In this document: positions 45,502-58,924 of the stretch, one piece after another
Position numbering within the stretch: position 1 is the stretch's first letter
Layout of the letters: the number at the start of each line of letters is the position of its first letter
Assembly (NCBI GenBank): GCA_024036415.1
Contig: JAMWET010005002.1
Location: 268,501 to 332,500, forward strand
Source of the DNA: Prochilodus magdalenae
Lineage: Eukaryota > Chordata > Actinopteri > Characiformes > Prochilodontidae
Length of the DNA: 64,000 nucleotides
Reading direction: 5' to 3'
The notes under the pieces: generated by a model
What the model saw: the letters and a program-made list of their open reading frames with translations, nothing else
Databases searched by the model: none
What the model was told of the DNA's origin: nothing
Made by a program: the position numbers and the translations under genes

Positions 45502-45899
45502 GCTAACCGGATTGATGCAGGTAAATTTGGAGTAAGCCACAAAGCCGACGAATAAACGAACATTGCTCTATTCTCTCAGTTAGAGCAAGTTTGAACGTTG
45601 AAACTTTTTCATAAATCAGTAATGTTCCTGTAAGGTTAAATGTTAAATAAGACATAACGTTCTAACTGCAGCATTCAGAGGATGTTTTGAGGATGTTCTC
45701 AGGACCACAAATGATGTTACATGATAACCAAAGAAGAACATTCTCAGCGCAACATTCGAAAAATGTTTTCTGGAACATTAGATGCTAACCGGATTGATGC
45801 AGGTAAATTTGGAGTAAGCCACAAAGCCGACAAATAAACAAACATTGCTCTATTCTCTCAGTTAGAGCAAGTTTGAACGTTGAAACTTTTTCATAAATC
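45502..45899. repeat. 116-bp direct duplication enclosing a templated insert
   Basis: 45502-45617 and 45784-45899 are about 98% identical (CTAACCGGATTGATGCAGG to TTTTTCATAAATC). The 167 bp between them (45617-45783) match 46577-46754 in direct orientation, with a few substitutions and a small gap. Confidence 0.93.
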
Positions 45900-46464
45900 C
45901 CACAATGCCTCTGGGAATTCTTTCACTTTAAGATCTTTAGTTATAATAGTTATTTTACACCTAATTCATGTTGAAGCATAATATGACTGTGAAATCTAAT
46001 GACTGGAAATTATTACAGTCAGCTTAATAATTGTGATCAACTCAAATAACTGTGATCATGTGAAAAATGTGCGAGTGGGCGATTACATAATAATTATGAC
46101 AGGTCTAGTAATTAAGAAATAGTGGTTACACTAAAACATTTTATTTCCTTTTGGCAGCAGCACAGAAGTGTTCATTTTAGGCATCAGTACAAATGTTTAG
46201 TACAAATGTTGGCCACATAGAACTATTTTTTGGTGACAGGCAAGAACTCTATAACTTCGGATCCTATGCGGTATTAGGAGGAGGTACAAATTCCAAAAAC
46301 TACAGGCATTCTGCCTGATATACAGTATACAGCAAAACACCAGGACCAGGAAGGACAGTCCCTCTGGGCACACGTTTGACTTTTGTGAGAACCGTTTTTA
46401 AGATGATAAACAAAGCCAACATGTAAACTATCTCAAATATAATGGAATCCATTCCCTTAGACCA

Positions 46465-46900
46465 TCATCCCAGCTAGCATGGGACAGTCCCAGAGCATTG
46501 GCTCACATTACCTACCTTAGTTGAAAATGTTTCAGTCTAATGTTTGTTTTGAACGTTTTAAAGATGTTTATAATTTCAGTAATGTTCCTGTAAGGTTAAA
46601 TGTTAAATAAGACATATCGTACTAACTGCAGCATTCAGAGGATGTTTTGATGATGTTCTCAGGACCACAAATGATGTTACATGATAACCAAAGAAGAACA
46701 TTCTCAGCGCAACATTTGGGAAATGTTTTCTGGATGTTACTGAAACCTTAGATGACAGAATGATTTTAGAGAACGTTCTTCCACCTTCAGCAAGAACATT
46801 CTGGAAACCAGCAGAAACTTGTAGATGAATATTAATGCAACATTGCATTGCACATTCTCAGAACGTTTTAAGAACGTTAGTCGTTTCCGGCCGGGATACT
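46465..46900. mobile_element. Possible MITE with AACGTT-rich body
   Basis: From CCCAGCTAGCATGGGA to GGCCGGGATAC, with imperfectly inverted ends and repeated AACGTTTTAA/GAACGTT and AATGTTTTCTGG motifs. The style is common in fish repeats. It is the source of the segment copied into 45617-45783. Confidence 0.45.
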
Positions 46901-46904
46901 GCAG

Positions 46905-48000
46905 CCTGTATTTCATTTTTGGTTGTCAACCCAGTGTATCCTGAATTTCGGTGTTGGTTTAAATATTCATTCTGCTGCATCACTAATGATAATGCATATT
47001 TTAAATTCTCTTACTGCTCACTCTTACAGTAAGATACAGAGACACTGTTTTGGTCACATTTTTATAAAAATATTATTCTTTTTTTAAGGTTCCTAGTTTA
47101 TGTTGTTCCAGCTTATGTTGCATGGTTTGTTATTGTTCAGTTAAGCCTATTTTTACTGTTTTGCTGTTTTAAAAAATTTATGACTAGATTTATTATCAAA
47201 ACATGTAGATTGCCTGGATTACTAACTTAATCATAAGAGACAGCTCAAGACAAACTAAGGCGAAAGGAAGGAGAGGAGTTCAGCAGAGGGGCGAGGCTAA
47301 AACTTCAATTCAAAAAGCCCACAGCAGATAAGGAATGCTTAAGCAAGAAAGAAAGAACCCAATAAAGAAAGAGCCTTTTGACAGCTTGCCTTGTGGGAAA
47401 TCAGGTCACAATGGCCTCTGTTAAAAGATGCCGCCTCCTTAGCTGGGCGGACTCAAAGAGACGTCCCCACTGGCAGCAGCTTCTTAATTGAAATGAAAGA
47501 TAGGGAAAGTGGATAGCAGGCCATTGCAGTGCCAGGGAAGGGACATCGGGACACAGACTGTGTTTCTTTGAATGCTGTTCAGTACATTTTCGATGGGGAT
47601 TAATCTGGTTAATGTGATTCATTTATGTGGTTGGACTAGTCTCCATGGGAATGGCTTCGGAGCAGGTCAGGTGTGTGTTGGTGTAATGTGAGCCATATGC
47701 CGACACTTTGGATAGGTGGTTTAATCTCTGAAGGATCTGCCTAACACTCAGACATCATGACTCACTCAACAAACAGTCCCAGAACAGTTTGTTCACAAGT
47801 AGACTCTACTCATGCAGTGTTTAGTTTGTAATCAAGTAGGAGTTTGGCTACTTTAGAATTGGGAAACTTACTGTGTGGATTTAATTGCACCCATCCACAA
47901 GAACCCTAAAGAGGTCAGGTTCTGATGTTGGAGGATTAGTTCTAATCTCTCAATTTAATTCCAAAAATAATGAACAGCACTTCATCATTCTAGAGCAATA
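46905..48000. other. Non-coding, nothing certain
   Basis: No exons. A block around 47280-47480 is non-repetitive and could be regulatory. Confidence 0.35.
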
Positions 48001-48136
48001 GTTCCCAACCCAGTCTTCAGGGCACCTCAGACATTCCACATTTTGTGGGTCATGCATATGTATTCTGATTCAGGTTGGAGCAAAAGTGTTGACCATCTAG
48101 GGGGGCCTAAGGGCCAGGTTGGGAAGCACTCTGCTA
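48001..48136. mobile_element. Degenerate hAT-type MITE copy
   Basis: Inverted ends GTTCCCAACCCAGTCTTCAG and GGCCAGGTTGGGAAGCACT, related to the 37738 and 51384 elements but more diverged. Confidence 0.5.
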
Positions 48137-48139
48137 GAA

Positions 48140-48945
48140 AATCTACCTCACAGCCTCAGGCTTAGGGTTCTAAACCCCTCTAGCTGATGCCTGGCATTGG
48201 GCATGGTGACCTTAGGCTCATGTGTGTTTGCTCCAGAACATCTTTGTTCTATTGTGTTTGACTAGCTATGTGTATATATATTAACATTCCCAAATGGGGA
48301 TGGCTAAGGAACACCCTCACCTGTGCGAGTTTTGAGGTGTTATCATGTAAGTGAGGTTGAACATTGGCCAGTGTGCTCATAGCAAGTTGATTGGAATGGT
48401 CAGAGTTTGAACAAGGCATTATAGTGGAATGTCTTGATTGGGCTTATGTCGGGCAAACATGCAGGCCGCCCTTTTTTCATCTAAGCTCCCCAGAATGTTC
48501 CTCTGTGTCTTATCTTGCTGGAATATCCCATAACTGTTGGGGTACATAAAGTCCATTTAGGACTGCAAAGCAGTGAATCACAGCGGGTTTAGATGGACAG
48601 TTAGTACAGTGACTTGTCTGACCCTGCCTTATATTACCTCATGCTGCACTGATCTGTGGGATATGCATGCGGGGCCTCCTGCATTGATTGTGGATGTGAT
48701 TCTGACACACAGATACAGCTCTTATACACTTGGAACATGACCTACGGTTCTGTTTACGCACATAATGTTTTTGTCTATTTGTCTTTGCAATATACAAAAT
48801 ATATATAAACTGCATTGGAGAAGGAGCCTTTGTTTTGTTATACTGTACAACCCTCTATTGGTAGAATGATACATTTAAATTGAATTGAACTGAGTTTTTT
48901 GTCTGTTTGCATGACCAATTCTAGCCAGGTCCTGCTGGTCACAAT
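48140..48945. other. Non-coding, nothing certain
   Basis: Unassigned. Ends with a short TTAAATTGAATTGAACTGAG tail reminiscent of LINE ends. Confidence 0.35.
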
Positions 48946-48948
48946 CAT

Positions 48949-49188
48949 TTAGCACCCGTAAGGAGCCACTGCAGGGTCCACTGTGGATGGTAATGCTTTC
49001 GATGATATATATTCGGTACACATGTCACACTGTGAATCGAGGACTGGTAAATGCCCGCACAACTCTGGAAACTGAATCTCCCATCCATTTGGTCTGGCTC
49101 CCACTATCATGAATCCTTTGATGTGATAATGTTCAACCTCAGTGACAAGATAACATCTCACAACCGATGCTGGTCTGGGTGTTTCCAA
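48949..49188 (-). other. Unexplained 79-codon ORF with protein-like composition
   Basis: Starts M-E-T-P-R-P-A-S-V-V-R-C-Y-L and includes R-P-N-G-W-E-I-Q-F-P-E-L-C-G-H-L-P. It is rich in Cys, Trp and His without simple repeats, unlike most random frames here. It could be a transposon-derived protein fragment or chance. No splice sites or promoter were identified. Confidence 0.25.
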
Positions 49189-49189
49189 G

Positions 49190-50300
49190 CCATCTCCTGA
49201 GGTAACAGCACATCATAGTCTATTTATATTAACATTTGTAACCAGTACCTGATAATTAGTAATTCATATAATGGTAGGGTTGAAGGGAATGGAAGAAAGA
49301 TACATGGTGAATTCTAAATAAACGTCAGATGTCTGTGTTTTATTGTTTTGTGATATAACCATGAGGTTAAAGGAGGACAACACCACTGATAACAAAGAAA
49401 TATAAGCCCAACATATACACTCTATATGGTATATACAGAGTGTGTGAGAAAAGAGTAGCTTTAAAAACCTTTCAAACCCTCCAAATATAGAGTATATTGT
49501 TATTTCACAGGTCATGAATGAATTATCATAATGATGTTGGTCTGTTCCTGCAGGGCGGTTTGTGTGAATCATAGTGTGTTCTTAACCTACAGGTGCCACC
49601 GTAGCTTCTGTAGTGCTTTCTAAATAGTATTTCAGAAGGTTCAGCCACCAGCAAATATAGCACTTGCAGCTTATTCACTGACTTCCAAAAGTTTAGCCTG
49701 CTGGGGTGACAACAATAGCAGATACTAGAAAGACCATTACCATTTCAAAAGCTCTATTACCTGGTGTCTCTCAGGTGTAACACCTTTTACTATCCATTAT
49801 AAGTGGAGCTTAGAAACGGGAAAACAGTTACTTCTATTAATGCTGCCATTTCATCGTAGGGCTATCTATCCCTTTGGGCACATGGGGTAACCAAGGCTGG
49901 ACCTGCCTGATTTTGCACTGACTTTGGCAGACAATCCAATCTGAAAGCAATTTCGCCTGTGCAGTAGAAAGAGACTACGGCATTCGTCACCTGGGCTAAA
50001 CTAATTGGCCCTGAAATTTTAGAGACTGTGGTTCTCCTCAGTCTAAGTAACCTCATGTAGTACACATTCTTCGGATTTTACCTGCTCTGAAAACACCTGT
50101 GGCTGCTAACAAAGGACTCAAGTGTAATCTTGTGAAGAATAGTGGTGATTTTGATGACCATAAAGGCTTCTCTGAAGAGTAATTTGTGCAAAATGTAAAG
50201 AGGATTTGAAACCATGAAATGTCCCCGCTTCTCCAAGTTTAATCCAACAACCAACACATGTTTGGTGTCTGAAGAAAGCTTTTTCAGTTTTGCACTGGAG
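49190..50300. other. Non-coding, nothing recognised
   Basis: No assignable features. Confidence 0.4.
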
Positions 50301-50310
50301 CTACAAGGCT

Positions 50311-50700
50311 AATGTAGCTAACAGTAAACAGAGATTTATACCTAGATGTGGATTTAGAGCAGTGCTGTACGTGAGAAGTATTGACAAACTAACATTGCTT
50401 AACTAATGCTGTAGTATTATTCTGTGCTGTGTGAAGTTGCATGCTAGTGCCTGTGCACACATCTGAATGTAACTGCCACATCATTTAAGGTAGAATGGAA
50501 CATCAGAATAATTTTTATTTTAGCACTTTCCCTGCTCCAACACACCTAACACTTATCAGCTCATTCAAACGCCCTTTCAGAGTCGCAGGGGAAGGGTTAA
50601 AGCAGGGAACCCACTAACAAGTAGCTAACAGAAACTAAGAGGTTTATACCTAGAGGTGTGGGTTTAGAGCAGTGCAGTATGTCAACAGTTCCAAACAATA
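50311..50700. repeat. Duplicated segment, about 310 bp apart
   Basis: TAGCTAACAG..GTTTATACCTAGA.GTG..GGTTTAGAGCAGTGC occurs at 50317-50370 and again at 50627-50680. Between them is a fragment of the hAT-type MITE (TAGCACTTTCCCTGCTCC near 50522, to about 50612). Confidence 0.65.
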
Positions 50701-51383
50701 AATAAAAGTACTGATTAACTAACGTGAAGTAATACAGTAACAACGATTAACTAATGTTATAGTTGTAACATGTGTACTTATCATGTAAACATGTAGTTGT
50801 TATATGTTTGCTTAGGAGTAGTTAAGCATTGTAACCATTGTTAATGCATTACATAATGTGAACTAATGCATTACTTAGTGATAAACAGTCAACAGGTAAG
50901 GTGAAGTGCTACCAAACACATATGTGCGCAGAGTTTTGATGGATGTTTCAAAAGTGTCTCTGTGTTAAAATATTGTGAAACAGTCCCAAGAAAAACAGCT
51001 GCCTTCAACATTTCAGGTTCTTAAGCAGTCTCAAATATCAGTTTAGGTAGCTGAGCACGATGGCAAAAGTATCATATCACGATACCTCCAAACATTTTTG
51101 TGAAACACAATACATCACAATATCCTGACACACATGCACAGTGCAGGTCCTTGATTTACGTCCTACAACTGCCGTCAAAAACTTTGGGTACAAATACTCT
51201 TCAACATCTTACAGACTGCACTTTAAACATGCAGCCGTTCATGGTTCTTTCAGGACTGATCATTTAAGGTGGAATGGAAAATCAGAATAACAAGCCAACT
51301 TGTGCTTCTAATCTCTATCCACTGGTTGAGATTCAGCAAACTGGGGCTCTACCACTTGAGATGGTTTAACCCCTAAGCTAGTG

Positions 51384-51573
51384 TTTCGTAACCCTGGTCC
51401 TGAAGGCACCCCGCCCTGCACATTTTAGCACTTTCCCTGCTCCAAACACACCTGGCCCAATTTATCAGCTCATTAACAAGCCCTTTCAGAGTTGCAGGGC
51501 ATGTGTTAAAGCAGGGAATCCGCTAGCATGTGTAGGGCAGGGTGCTTTCAGGACCAGGGTTGAGAAACACTGT
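51384..51573. mobile_element. hAT-type MITE, second well preserved copy
   Basis: Same body as 37738-37930: CCTGGTCCTGAAGGCACC, AGCACTTTCCCTGCTCC, AAGCCCTTTCAGAGTTGCAG, ending CAGGACCAGGGTTGAGAAAC. The flanks contain CTAAGC and CTAAAC, a possible aged target duplication. Confidence 0.75.
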
Positions 51574-51579
51574 GCTAAA

Positions 51580-54500
51580 CTACTACAATTATACACTTGG
51601 ATGTAACATTATAGCTAGCCTGAGCATTTTTGTGCCAAGATGTGAGTTTGTCACCCATTTATACATTAGCTCCTCCCACTATCCCAAATACCCACTCCGG
51701 CATTACTTTAGGAATAATGGGAAAACTGTAGGTCTGATTTTGCGCCAGATTAACGCCAGAACATTTAACTGAAAGCTGGTAAAATGAAAATCTTACTCTT
51801 GCATACAAATTGTATGTACATGCTCTGCACATAGCAAGGACTTGCATAGGCTTTAAGCTATTAGGTGAAAAACCACGACTGTGTCCGAAATGGTTTTGAA
51901 AGCGTATTGCGTTTTTTCATTACTTGTCTGCTTGTCTGTGGAGTGCACTTGCACAATTACAGCAGGTCGCATCAACACCCACCGCCTTCCCTGAGTATCT
52001 GCTTCTTATTGATTTTCCTCTCTGCCATTGTGACATTCAAGACCCTGTTAGCACCGCAGCCTGCCAGCTCTCAGCAAGGAAAAAAAAAGATTTCTAACTT
52101 ATGAAAAATAAATAGCGAGAAGCAGAAAAATGCAGATAAGGCAGGGAGAGAAATGGAGAGTATTGATATGACCGATATGAGCAGAAAAGTCTGGGTAGGA
52201 AAGAAGGTGTAGGTTAAACGTGAAAAAATGTTGGTAAAAAGCGAGCGTGCGGCCCAAGTGGAGTGATTGGCAGATGGAGGGAGGAAAGACTGAAGGATGG
52301 AATGAGCAGAGACTTGCTCTCAGTGGAAGAGGGAATGCTGAGTCGCTGCTTTGGCTCTAGCCGCTGTCCATTCGTTAAGCTGCTTGTCAGCTCCTCTAGC
52401 GCCACAGGAGACGCAGCGGGTAGTTTATGTATTGATTGAGCCGCATGCCCAGAGCCATTTTTTTAGTGTAACTGATTGTTCGCTTGCCTTGATGTATGGA
52501 AGCCAGCCACTGCCATGAGCTGCTTTACAAACAAGTCACACACATAAACACACATGCATGAACATGCCTCTGCACTAGTGTAAAACTTATAATTAGGATA
52601 AGTAGGATTTCCACTATCACTATTAATTATTTGGGTAATAGAGGTTTATTTGCCCAGACAATTAAAATTAACAACAACAAACAGAGTCTTTTATGGATTC
52701 TAAGGTACTTCACAGTAGAATCTAATCATTTGTTTACAAATATGTAACAGCTGCAAACATCATTATATAGCATATAGTTTTTGTTTTTATTTTTTTTCTC
52801 TTTATCTGCTACAACAGCACTAACATCTGGTAACACACATACAGGATTTGCAAAGTTATGTGGGTTTAATACTACTTACTTACTACTTACTACTAATACA
52901 CCTGTAGCCCAAACAGCTTGTAGCTGCCAGTAGGGTACAAAAACACACCAGAGCTTTTAGTTTCCTCTTGTGGGGAATATTGTCTAATAATCAGAATACC
53001 CTGATTAGTATGTCAACAAGTAATTGATATTAATTTGTCAATGTTGAATTTACCTGACTAATTGTAACAGCATAATAATAATAGTAAACTAAAAATTTAA
53101 ATAAAAGTATAAATAAAATAAAAATAAAAAAAGTAATGCCTCCCAACAAGAAGTTTAGTGTTTTATTCCATTTTTTGCTGTAGTTAGCAAATTAGTTAAC
53201 TTTTCACTTCACAAAATCAACAAAATATAATTGTTTTTAAAGCTGTATAATTGCATATGACTCTACTTCAATAATTATAAGTAGAAGGCTGAAATTTTGT
53301 CCGCTGCTATAAAATTATCCTTTACTTCTTTGCTCTGTGAAACAACAGAACAAACAACCATTAAAGAGTTGTACAGTTTTCAAATCATAAGATACATACA
53401 TCTGATGAAGTAATACTGTAAAATATTCAGGAATACTGTACAGCACTATTGTAGCTCTGTAGTAGTTTGTGATAGCTATTTCACAGACAGTAAAATCTCT
53501 ATTCCTGCCTTAAATGAAATCCACATTGGTAAATGGATTCATGGAGTTTCTGTGATCCCAGGTCTGTTGGCTCACATGAACTTTTTTAACAGTTCTTGTT
53601 TTACTGCTGTCCACTTATTCAGGGCAGTGGATAAGTCCTTGAAGAGTTTGCAGCTTTGCTGTACAATCACTCTAGGCCAGTGTGTCCAGAATTCAGATTA
53701 TCTCGTCCTTCGTCCTAAATCTTGACCGTGGTTTGGGTTGAGAAACCACACGAGTTGCTAAAGTACTAATGAGGACATGAGGCCCATTGAAATTTGACAA
53801 GGATCAACATCTCATGGCCTTATTGAATAGGGCTCAGTGGACTGGAATAAGTGATGTGTGCAGTCAAATTAAGCCAACCACAGCAGCTGGTACGTTTTTT
53901 ATTAGCTGCTGCAGTCTCCTAAGAGCAGCAGCAGATTCCTTGAGCAGGGTATTACACATACACTTAGCCTGAGCCTTCCGTTAATCCTGCTGGTTATGTT
54001 GTGGTACAATAACCACGACCTGTAATTTGCCCTACTGGATAGACCTATTGTCGCTTCGGTGTCACTCCCCCCACGCACACCACCGTTGGCGCTCCAGGCC
54101 ACAGCCGAGGCTTTCCGCTAATTAAAAGTCACGTTGTACAAATTCGCTTGATGAGAAAGGCATTGTGCGGCATATTATTTTTTCCTCACTCTTGCATCAT
54201 TTTTAATGAATGGGTCATCTACCGAGAGCTCAAGGCTAGTTGAGATTCAAGAGATGCTCTTTTAAGCTTTTCCTCCCGAGTAAGTCATTACTTTTGCAGT
54301 TTGACTGATGCAACTTTTCTTCCTGGTTGGCAATTCTGATCGAAATTGTCAAGGCCTCATCCATATGCAGGGTCATATGCTGATTAGCTACTTTTAAAAA
54401 CTCAAAAACCCAATTTCTCCAAGCTGTAATGCATGGATGCAGTCATCAGATTGAATTTCATTATTTCTCCATAACAATTTGTATCTAGCCCACCCAGAGC

Positions 54501-55535
54501 ATATATGTCTTAAAATGTCTCTTCTTAACAGTGCCATACTATAAAAATACAGATTCTAAACTTTTAGACAATATAATGTTTACATTGTTAGTAAAAGCCA
54601 GGCCTCAAAGTTAAGGGGGCAGTTATGTGAGAGGAAATGTTTGAAAGGCTATGCAGTAGGGCCGTACCAGACTATTAGAGCATTCTGATATTTCCTAGTT
54701 GGGCAGGTATTCGTTTTTAATTTTGTGGCTCAGGTTTTTTTTTCTTCTTTGAAGGTAATCTGAAAAATACAAAGTACAATGCCTCGCTCACTCACAGTGT
54801 CGCACTAAAGTTCAGGTTGGCAGCGCTAAGAGAGACAAAATTTTTCTTTGCTTATTCAGGCACTACTGTGGGTTAAAAAGGATTCAGTTCTTTCTACTCC
54901 AGTCAGCTTGTTAACACGTCCAGGTCCCAACCTCTACTGAGTGACTGATGTTTGTCTGTTCAATATGTCGCAGTTCTGTGTTCCTTGTTGTTTGAATTGA
55001 GTCCAAAAAACGATTCAGTCGTCATTCTAGTGCTTTCCTTGCACCTGGTAAGGTGAATTACATTTCTCACGTCAGTGAAGAAAAAACAGTTTGGTGTCAG
55101 TAGGCTTTTGTTAGTTTTTTTTAAGGGGGGTTTCTTTCTATAAGCCCACATCTTCATGTTCTAGTTGTTGGCTGTTTATATGTGGTGCTCAGCTAGCATA
55201 AAGCGAAAATAGCTAGTGTTAGCTAGTTACCTCTGCCTTAGCTATCTAGCTCTGAACAGTGGATACAGTAATAACAGCTCTGAGGTAAATGTGAGGTAAC
55301 TGGTCATGTGACTGTATTAGTATACTACACTGTAGGTCAGAGCCTGTTACTGAACTGTGTACTACACACAGGGGGCAGTATGCAGTATACAGCCATGTTG
55401 TTTCATCATTTGTTTAAAAATTCTAACTTCTAAACAGCAGCAATTTCCTTTTCTCTTTCTCATCACAAGTGCTAGAATAATAACTGAATAGTTATTATTA
55501 GTTATTAATAGTTGATGAACTCACATCAATTAAAG
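51580..55535. other. Non-coding, with possible conserved blocks
   Basis: AT-rich (52600-53500) with no exons. Non-repetitive blocks with homeodomain-type TAATTA/ATTAA cores at about 54100-54400 and 52230-52510 may be regulatory; this is a visual impression only. Confidence 0.3.
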
Positions 55536-55539
55536 TAAC

Positions 55540-55830
55540 AGTGCGGTCATGGGCTGGAGGTTAGGGAACCAGTCTTGTTTGAACGGTCACTGGTTCAGTT
55601 CCTTAAAACAAATGTACATGACAGAAGTGCCCTTTAGCAAGGCACCTTAACCCCTAACTACTCCCTGGGCACCATGGTTAGGGCTATCCACCACTCCGGG
55701 CACGTGTGCTCACTGCCCCTAGTGTTTATATGCACTAGTATGTGGGTGTTTCATGGCATGGGATAAATAGGGAGCTTGAATTCCTCTGTGTGTAAACACA
55801 ATGGGCAGAAATAATTCTAATGTAATCTAG
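55540..55830 (+). mobile_element. tRNA-derived SINE (HE1/DANA-like)
   Basis: Head with TGCGGTCATGGGCTGGAGG and box-B-like TCACTGGTTCAGTTCC, then GCCCTTTAGCAAGGCACCTT, AACCCCTAACTACTCCCTGG and GGGCACGTGTGCTCACTGCC. This block order is the familiar HE1-type SINE body. Confidence 0.78.
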
Positions 55831-55834
55831 TATG

Positions 55835-57478
55835 TAGTTCAAAGTCGAGGTAACTTAATTATAATTTGTCTTGCATCATTAAGAGGACCCCATCACCGTT
55901 TTTCGTCACTATGACTGTGATTATCAACCCAACTGGGTTATCAAGTCTAGGAATGTCTACCAACACACTTTCATTGACGTTTCACAACTCTTTGATTGTA
56001 GGTACTGGTGGACGTCAGGTGCTGGTGCCAAGCCTGCTTCTTTTTAAGCATGTGACTATAACGTCTGTGCGCCTTCCTTGACGTCCTCCTCAGGCCGGGC
56101 CTTGATCAGCACAGGCTGTGAGGCAGCTATGGCAGACATGGAAGTGCTTCTGCTAGTTTGTGCACTGTGATGAATTATACACGTCTGGCGCAGGGGAGCA
56201 GTGGCAGGCCAGAGTCAGTCATGCATAAATGCAGGAGAGAAGTACGCTGCAAGTTGTGGGGGAAAAGTGAAAGAGGTGCACTCAAGGACAGCTCCTTCTG
56301 AACCCGTATACCTCTTTTAAATCTTGGACACACGAAAACACTGCATTTGGCCCATCGACTTAATTCATTTTAGGACATCAAAGGTGGATAATGTCTCCTA
56401 AGGTAGATTACGGTTGTTATGTGCTCTTCCTATTGACTAATTCCTCGTTATTTGAAGGAAGAAAGCTACTGATAGCATGGCTCTGCTGCTTTGATGAGTG
56501 GAGATGCACTGACCTACTTTAAAAGTACCTGTAAATGCTGTTAGATGGGGAACTCTATGCTTTTATAAAACTCTGTGTGAGGGTTTATTATTTTTTTCAA
56601 CGGGCAAGCCCACATTCAGCCCTATTCTAGGATCTGCACCCTGTTCTGGCCTCTGCACTGTTGTTTTCGACTCATTGTGTTCGGTTATGTGATATACTGT
56701 CCAGGACTTCCCTGTCTGATTACCCAGAAACAGTACTTTGCTCTTTTGTGTGCACGCTTTCAATACATCTGATCTGTTTGAATGCCACACGTACACACCC
56801 CATAACACTCGTACCTGGAGATGTAAGCTGTGCAGTGGAAACACTGAGGGTTTCAAATCCAATAAAAGACTGCTGCATATGATGCAAGAATATGAGAAGA
56901 AAAGCGGCCTGTTTTAGTTACTAACATATAACGTCAGCCTACCATATGGATTTGTGGAATACAGAGTCAGATAGCAAATATGCATTTTTGTTTAAATCAA
57001 GCTCTTATAGCCTGATGTTTTAAACTTCACTAAAAGCATTAAAAATGATGTGCAAATGAATAAATAAAAATTAATTCACTTCATTGCCGGCTATGAAGTA
57101 CCTCTTGTTCTTTAATGGAATTTACCTACTTCTTGATTTCTCGTTATACAACTTCATTATTATTTCATTATTATGAGATAAATTTAAATAATTTCATGGC
57201 AGATAATACAGATAAATACGGATGTACAGTATCTGTTTATATAAGAAAAGTATTATGTTTTGGGAAAACACTCGAAATTACCTAAAGTGGTACAGCTGTG
57301 TAGCCCTAAACAGCATTGCTGAGGGAAAAACAAAAATTCCATTTACTCTACAGATCCAGTTCAGTTGGATGGAAAGAATAAAATGGAGGAATAAACATAG
57401 TAGCATGGTAAAGCATTGATATTTGAGAAATATATCAAGTACAGATATCGTACATTGCATTCTATTGGAAACCACAAA
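55835..57478. other. Non-coding, nothing recognised
   Basis: No exon or repeat assigned. Confidence 0.4.
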
Positions 57479-57580
57479 CTCTCTCTGTCTTTATCTCTCC
57501 CTCTCTCTCTCTATCTCTGTTTTTCTCTTTATCTCTCCCACTCTTTATTTAATTCTTTCTCCCTCTGTACCTCTCTCTTC
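57479..57580. repeat. Imperfect (CT)n tract
   Basis: CT-rich run with TTTATCTC and TGTTTT interruptions. Confidence 0.8.
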
Positions 57581-58920
57581 TGCCCAGCTCTGTGTGCTCT
57601 CTTTAAAAACTATGGTAGAACCACACTTACAATCGTCCTCATTACACAGCGCTTACGTGTACACATGCCATTTATTAATGTCCCGCACGAGTGCTGCTTT
57701 CCTAGAGCTGTGATCCATTGTTTGTTTACCCACGGCCAGACGGATCCTGTATAATTTCTCCTCTCATTCCTGTGCCAGCGTGCTATTTCACTCTGAATAC
57801 ATTTCATTGCATTTACATTCCCCACTCGTTTTCCCCGTTACCTCTTGCAAATGGTTTGCATCGCAGAAGGCGCAGGGCTGGCGTATCTGTCTCTGAGTCC
57901 ATTTTAAGACTATACCATTGTGTGGCAGGCCAGTGGGTTGGCTGTTTAACCTCAAGGCAATGCAGCGGATGTGACAAATAAGTCAGTCTTCAAAAGCCTT
58001 TTCCCCCCTATTAATGCAAGGCTCTCTTGGCTCTGGAGCAATCATGTCATCATTAGCACACATAGAAAACACCCCCACAAACCCTTAATCCTTTCGTACA
58101 CGCTCTGATCCGCCTTGTCATTTTGATGTATTATTTACCCTGTCCTTGCCCAGCGTCCATAGGGAGGATCTTGAAATGAGAAGTGAACTGAAAAGAGGAA
58201 AAGGAGCAAGAGATAGAAAAGATAGCTGTGCATTATCTCTTTTTTTCCTCTCTGGTTTTGGTCCCTCACTCCATGTTGGACCCCCAGGGGGCATCACCAT
58301 CCATTTAGCAGAGTGTGTGTCGAGGAATGAGGCTGAGAGGAGAGCTCTGGCCCCCTCCTATTGAGGAGTAATGGGAATAAGACTACGACTTGCTCTTCAA
58401 TCAAAACATTGCAGTCAAAAATGCTAACATCCTAACAGTGAAACAACCAGTGAAGGACTAAGAGTTCAGTAACATCTTGCTCATTTCTGACTGCAAGCTT
58501 GTGGTTGTTGTCAGTTATGTCTCTTTAAACTCAATTTACAATGCATCACGCATTTCTTTTTTTAATTTTCAGTTTAGTTATTTCTAAGACTAGGCTGATT
58601 TGAAATTAGGTTAGTGACATAACCTCCATTTTTCCTCTTTGGCACTGAATTATATTAAATTGACCCAAATTCCATGATTGGGTTAGCCAGGTTTTTACCA
58701 TGAAAGCCCTAAAGGCATCTTTTGACAAAAATAACACCAAAAGTTATTAGGCTTCATAATGATTAGACTGCATTTTCTTCTCCACAGTGCTAAGTTTGTA
58801 ACAGTTAGCATGGTGGATAAATATGATATTATTTTTAGGGCTTATTCATCACCTGGTATGTACAGTATAAAAATGGTCATTGTTAGGCCTGCCACAATTA
58901 TTACATAGTCACTTACAATT
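57581..58920. other. Non-coding, with one possible conserved block
   Basis: 57690-58060 is unique, balanced in composition and free of repeats, a candidate regulatory element. No coding signal. Confidence 0.3.
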
Positions 58921-58924
58921 ATTT

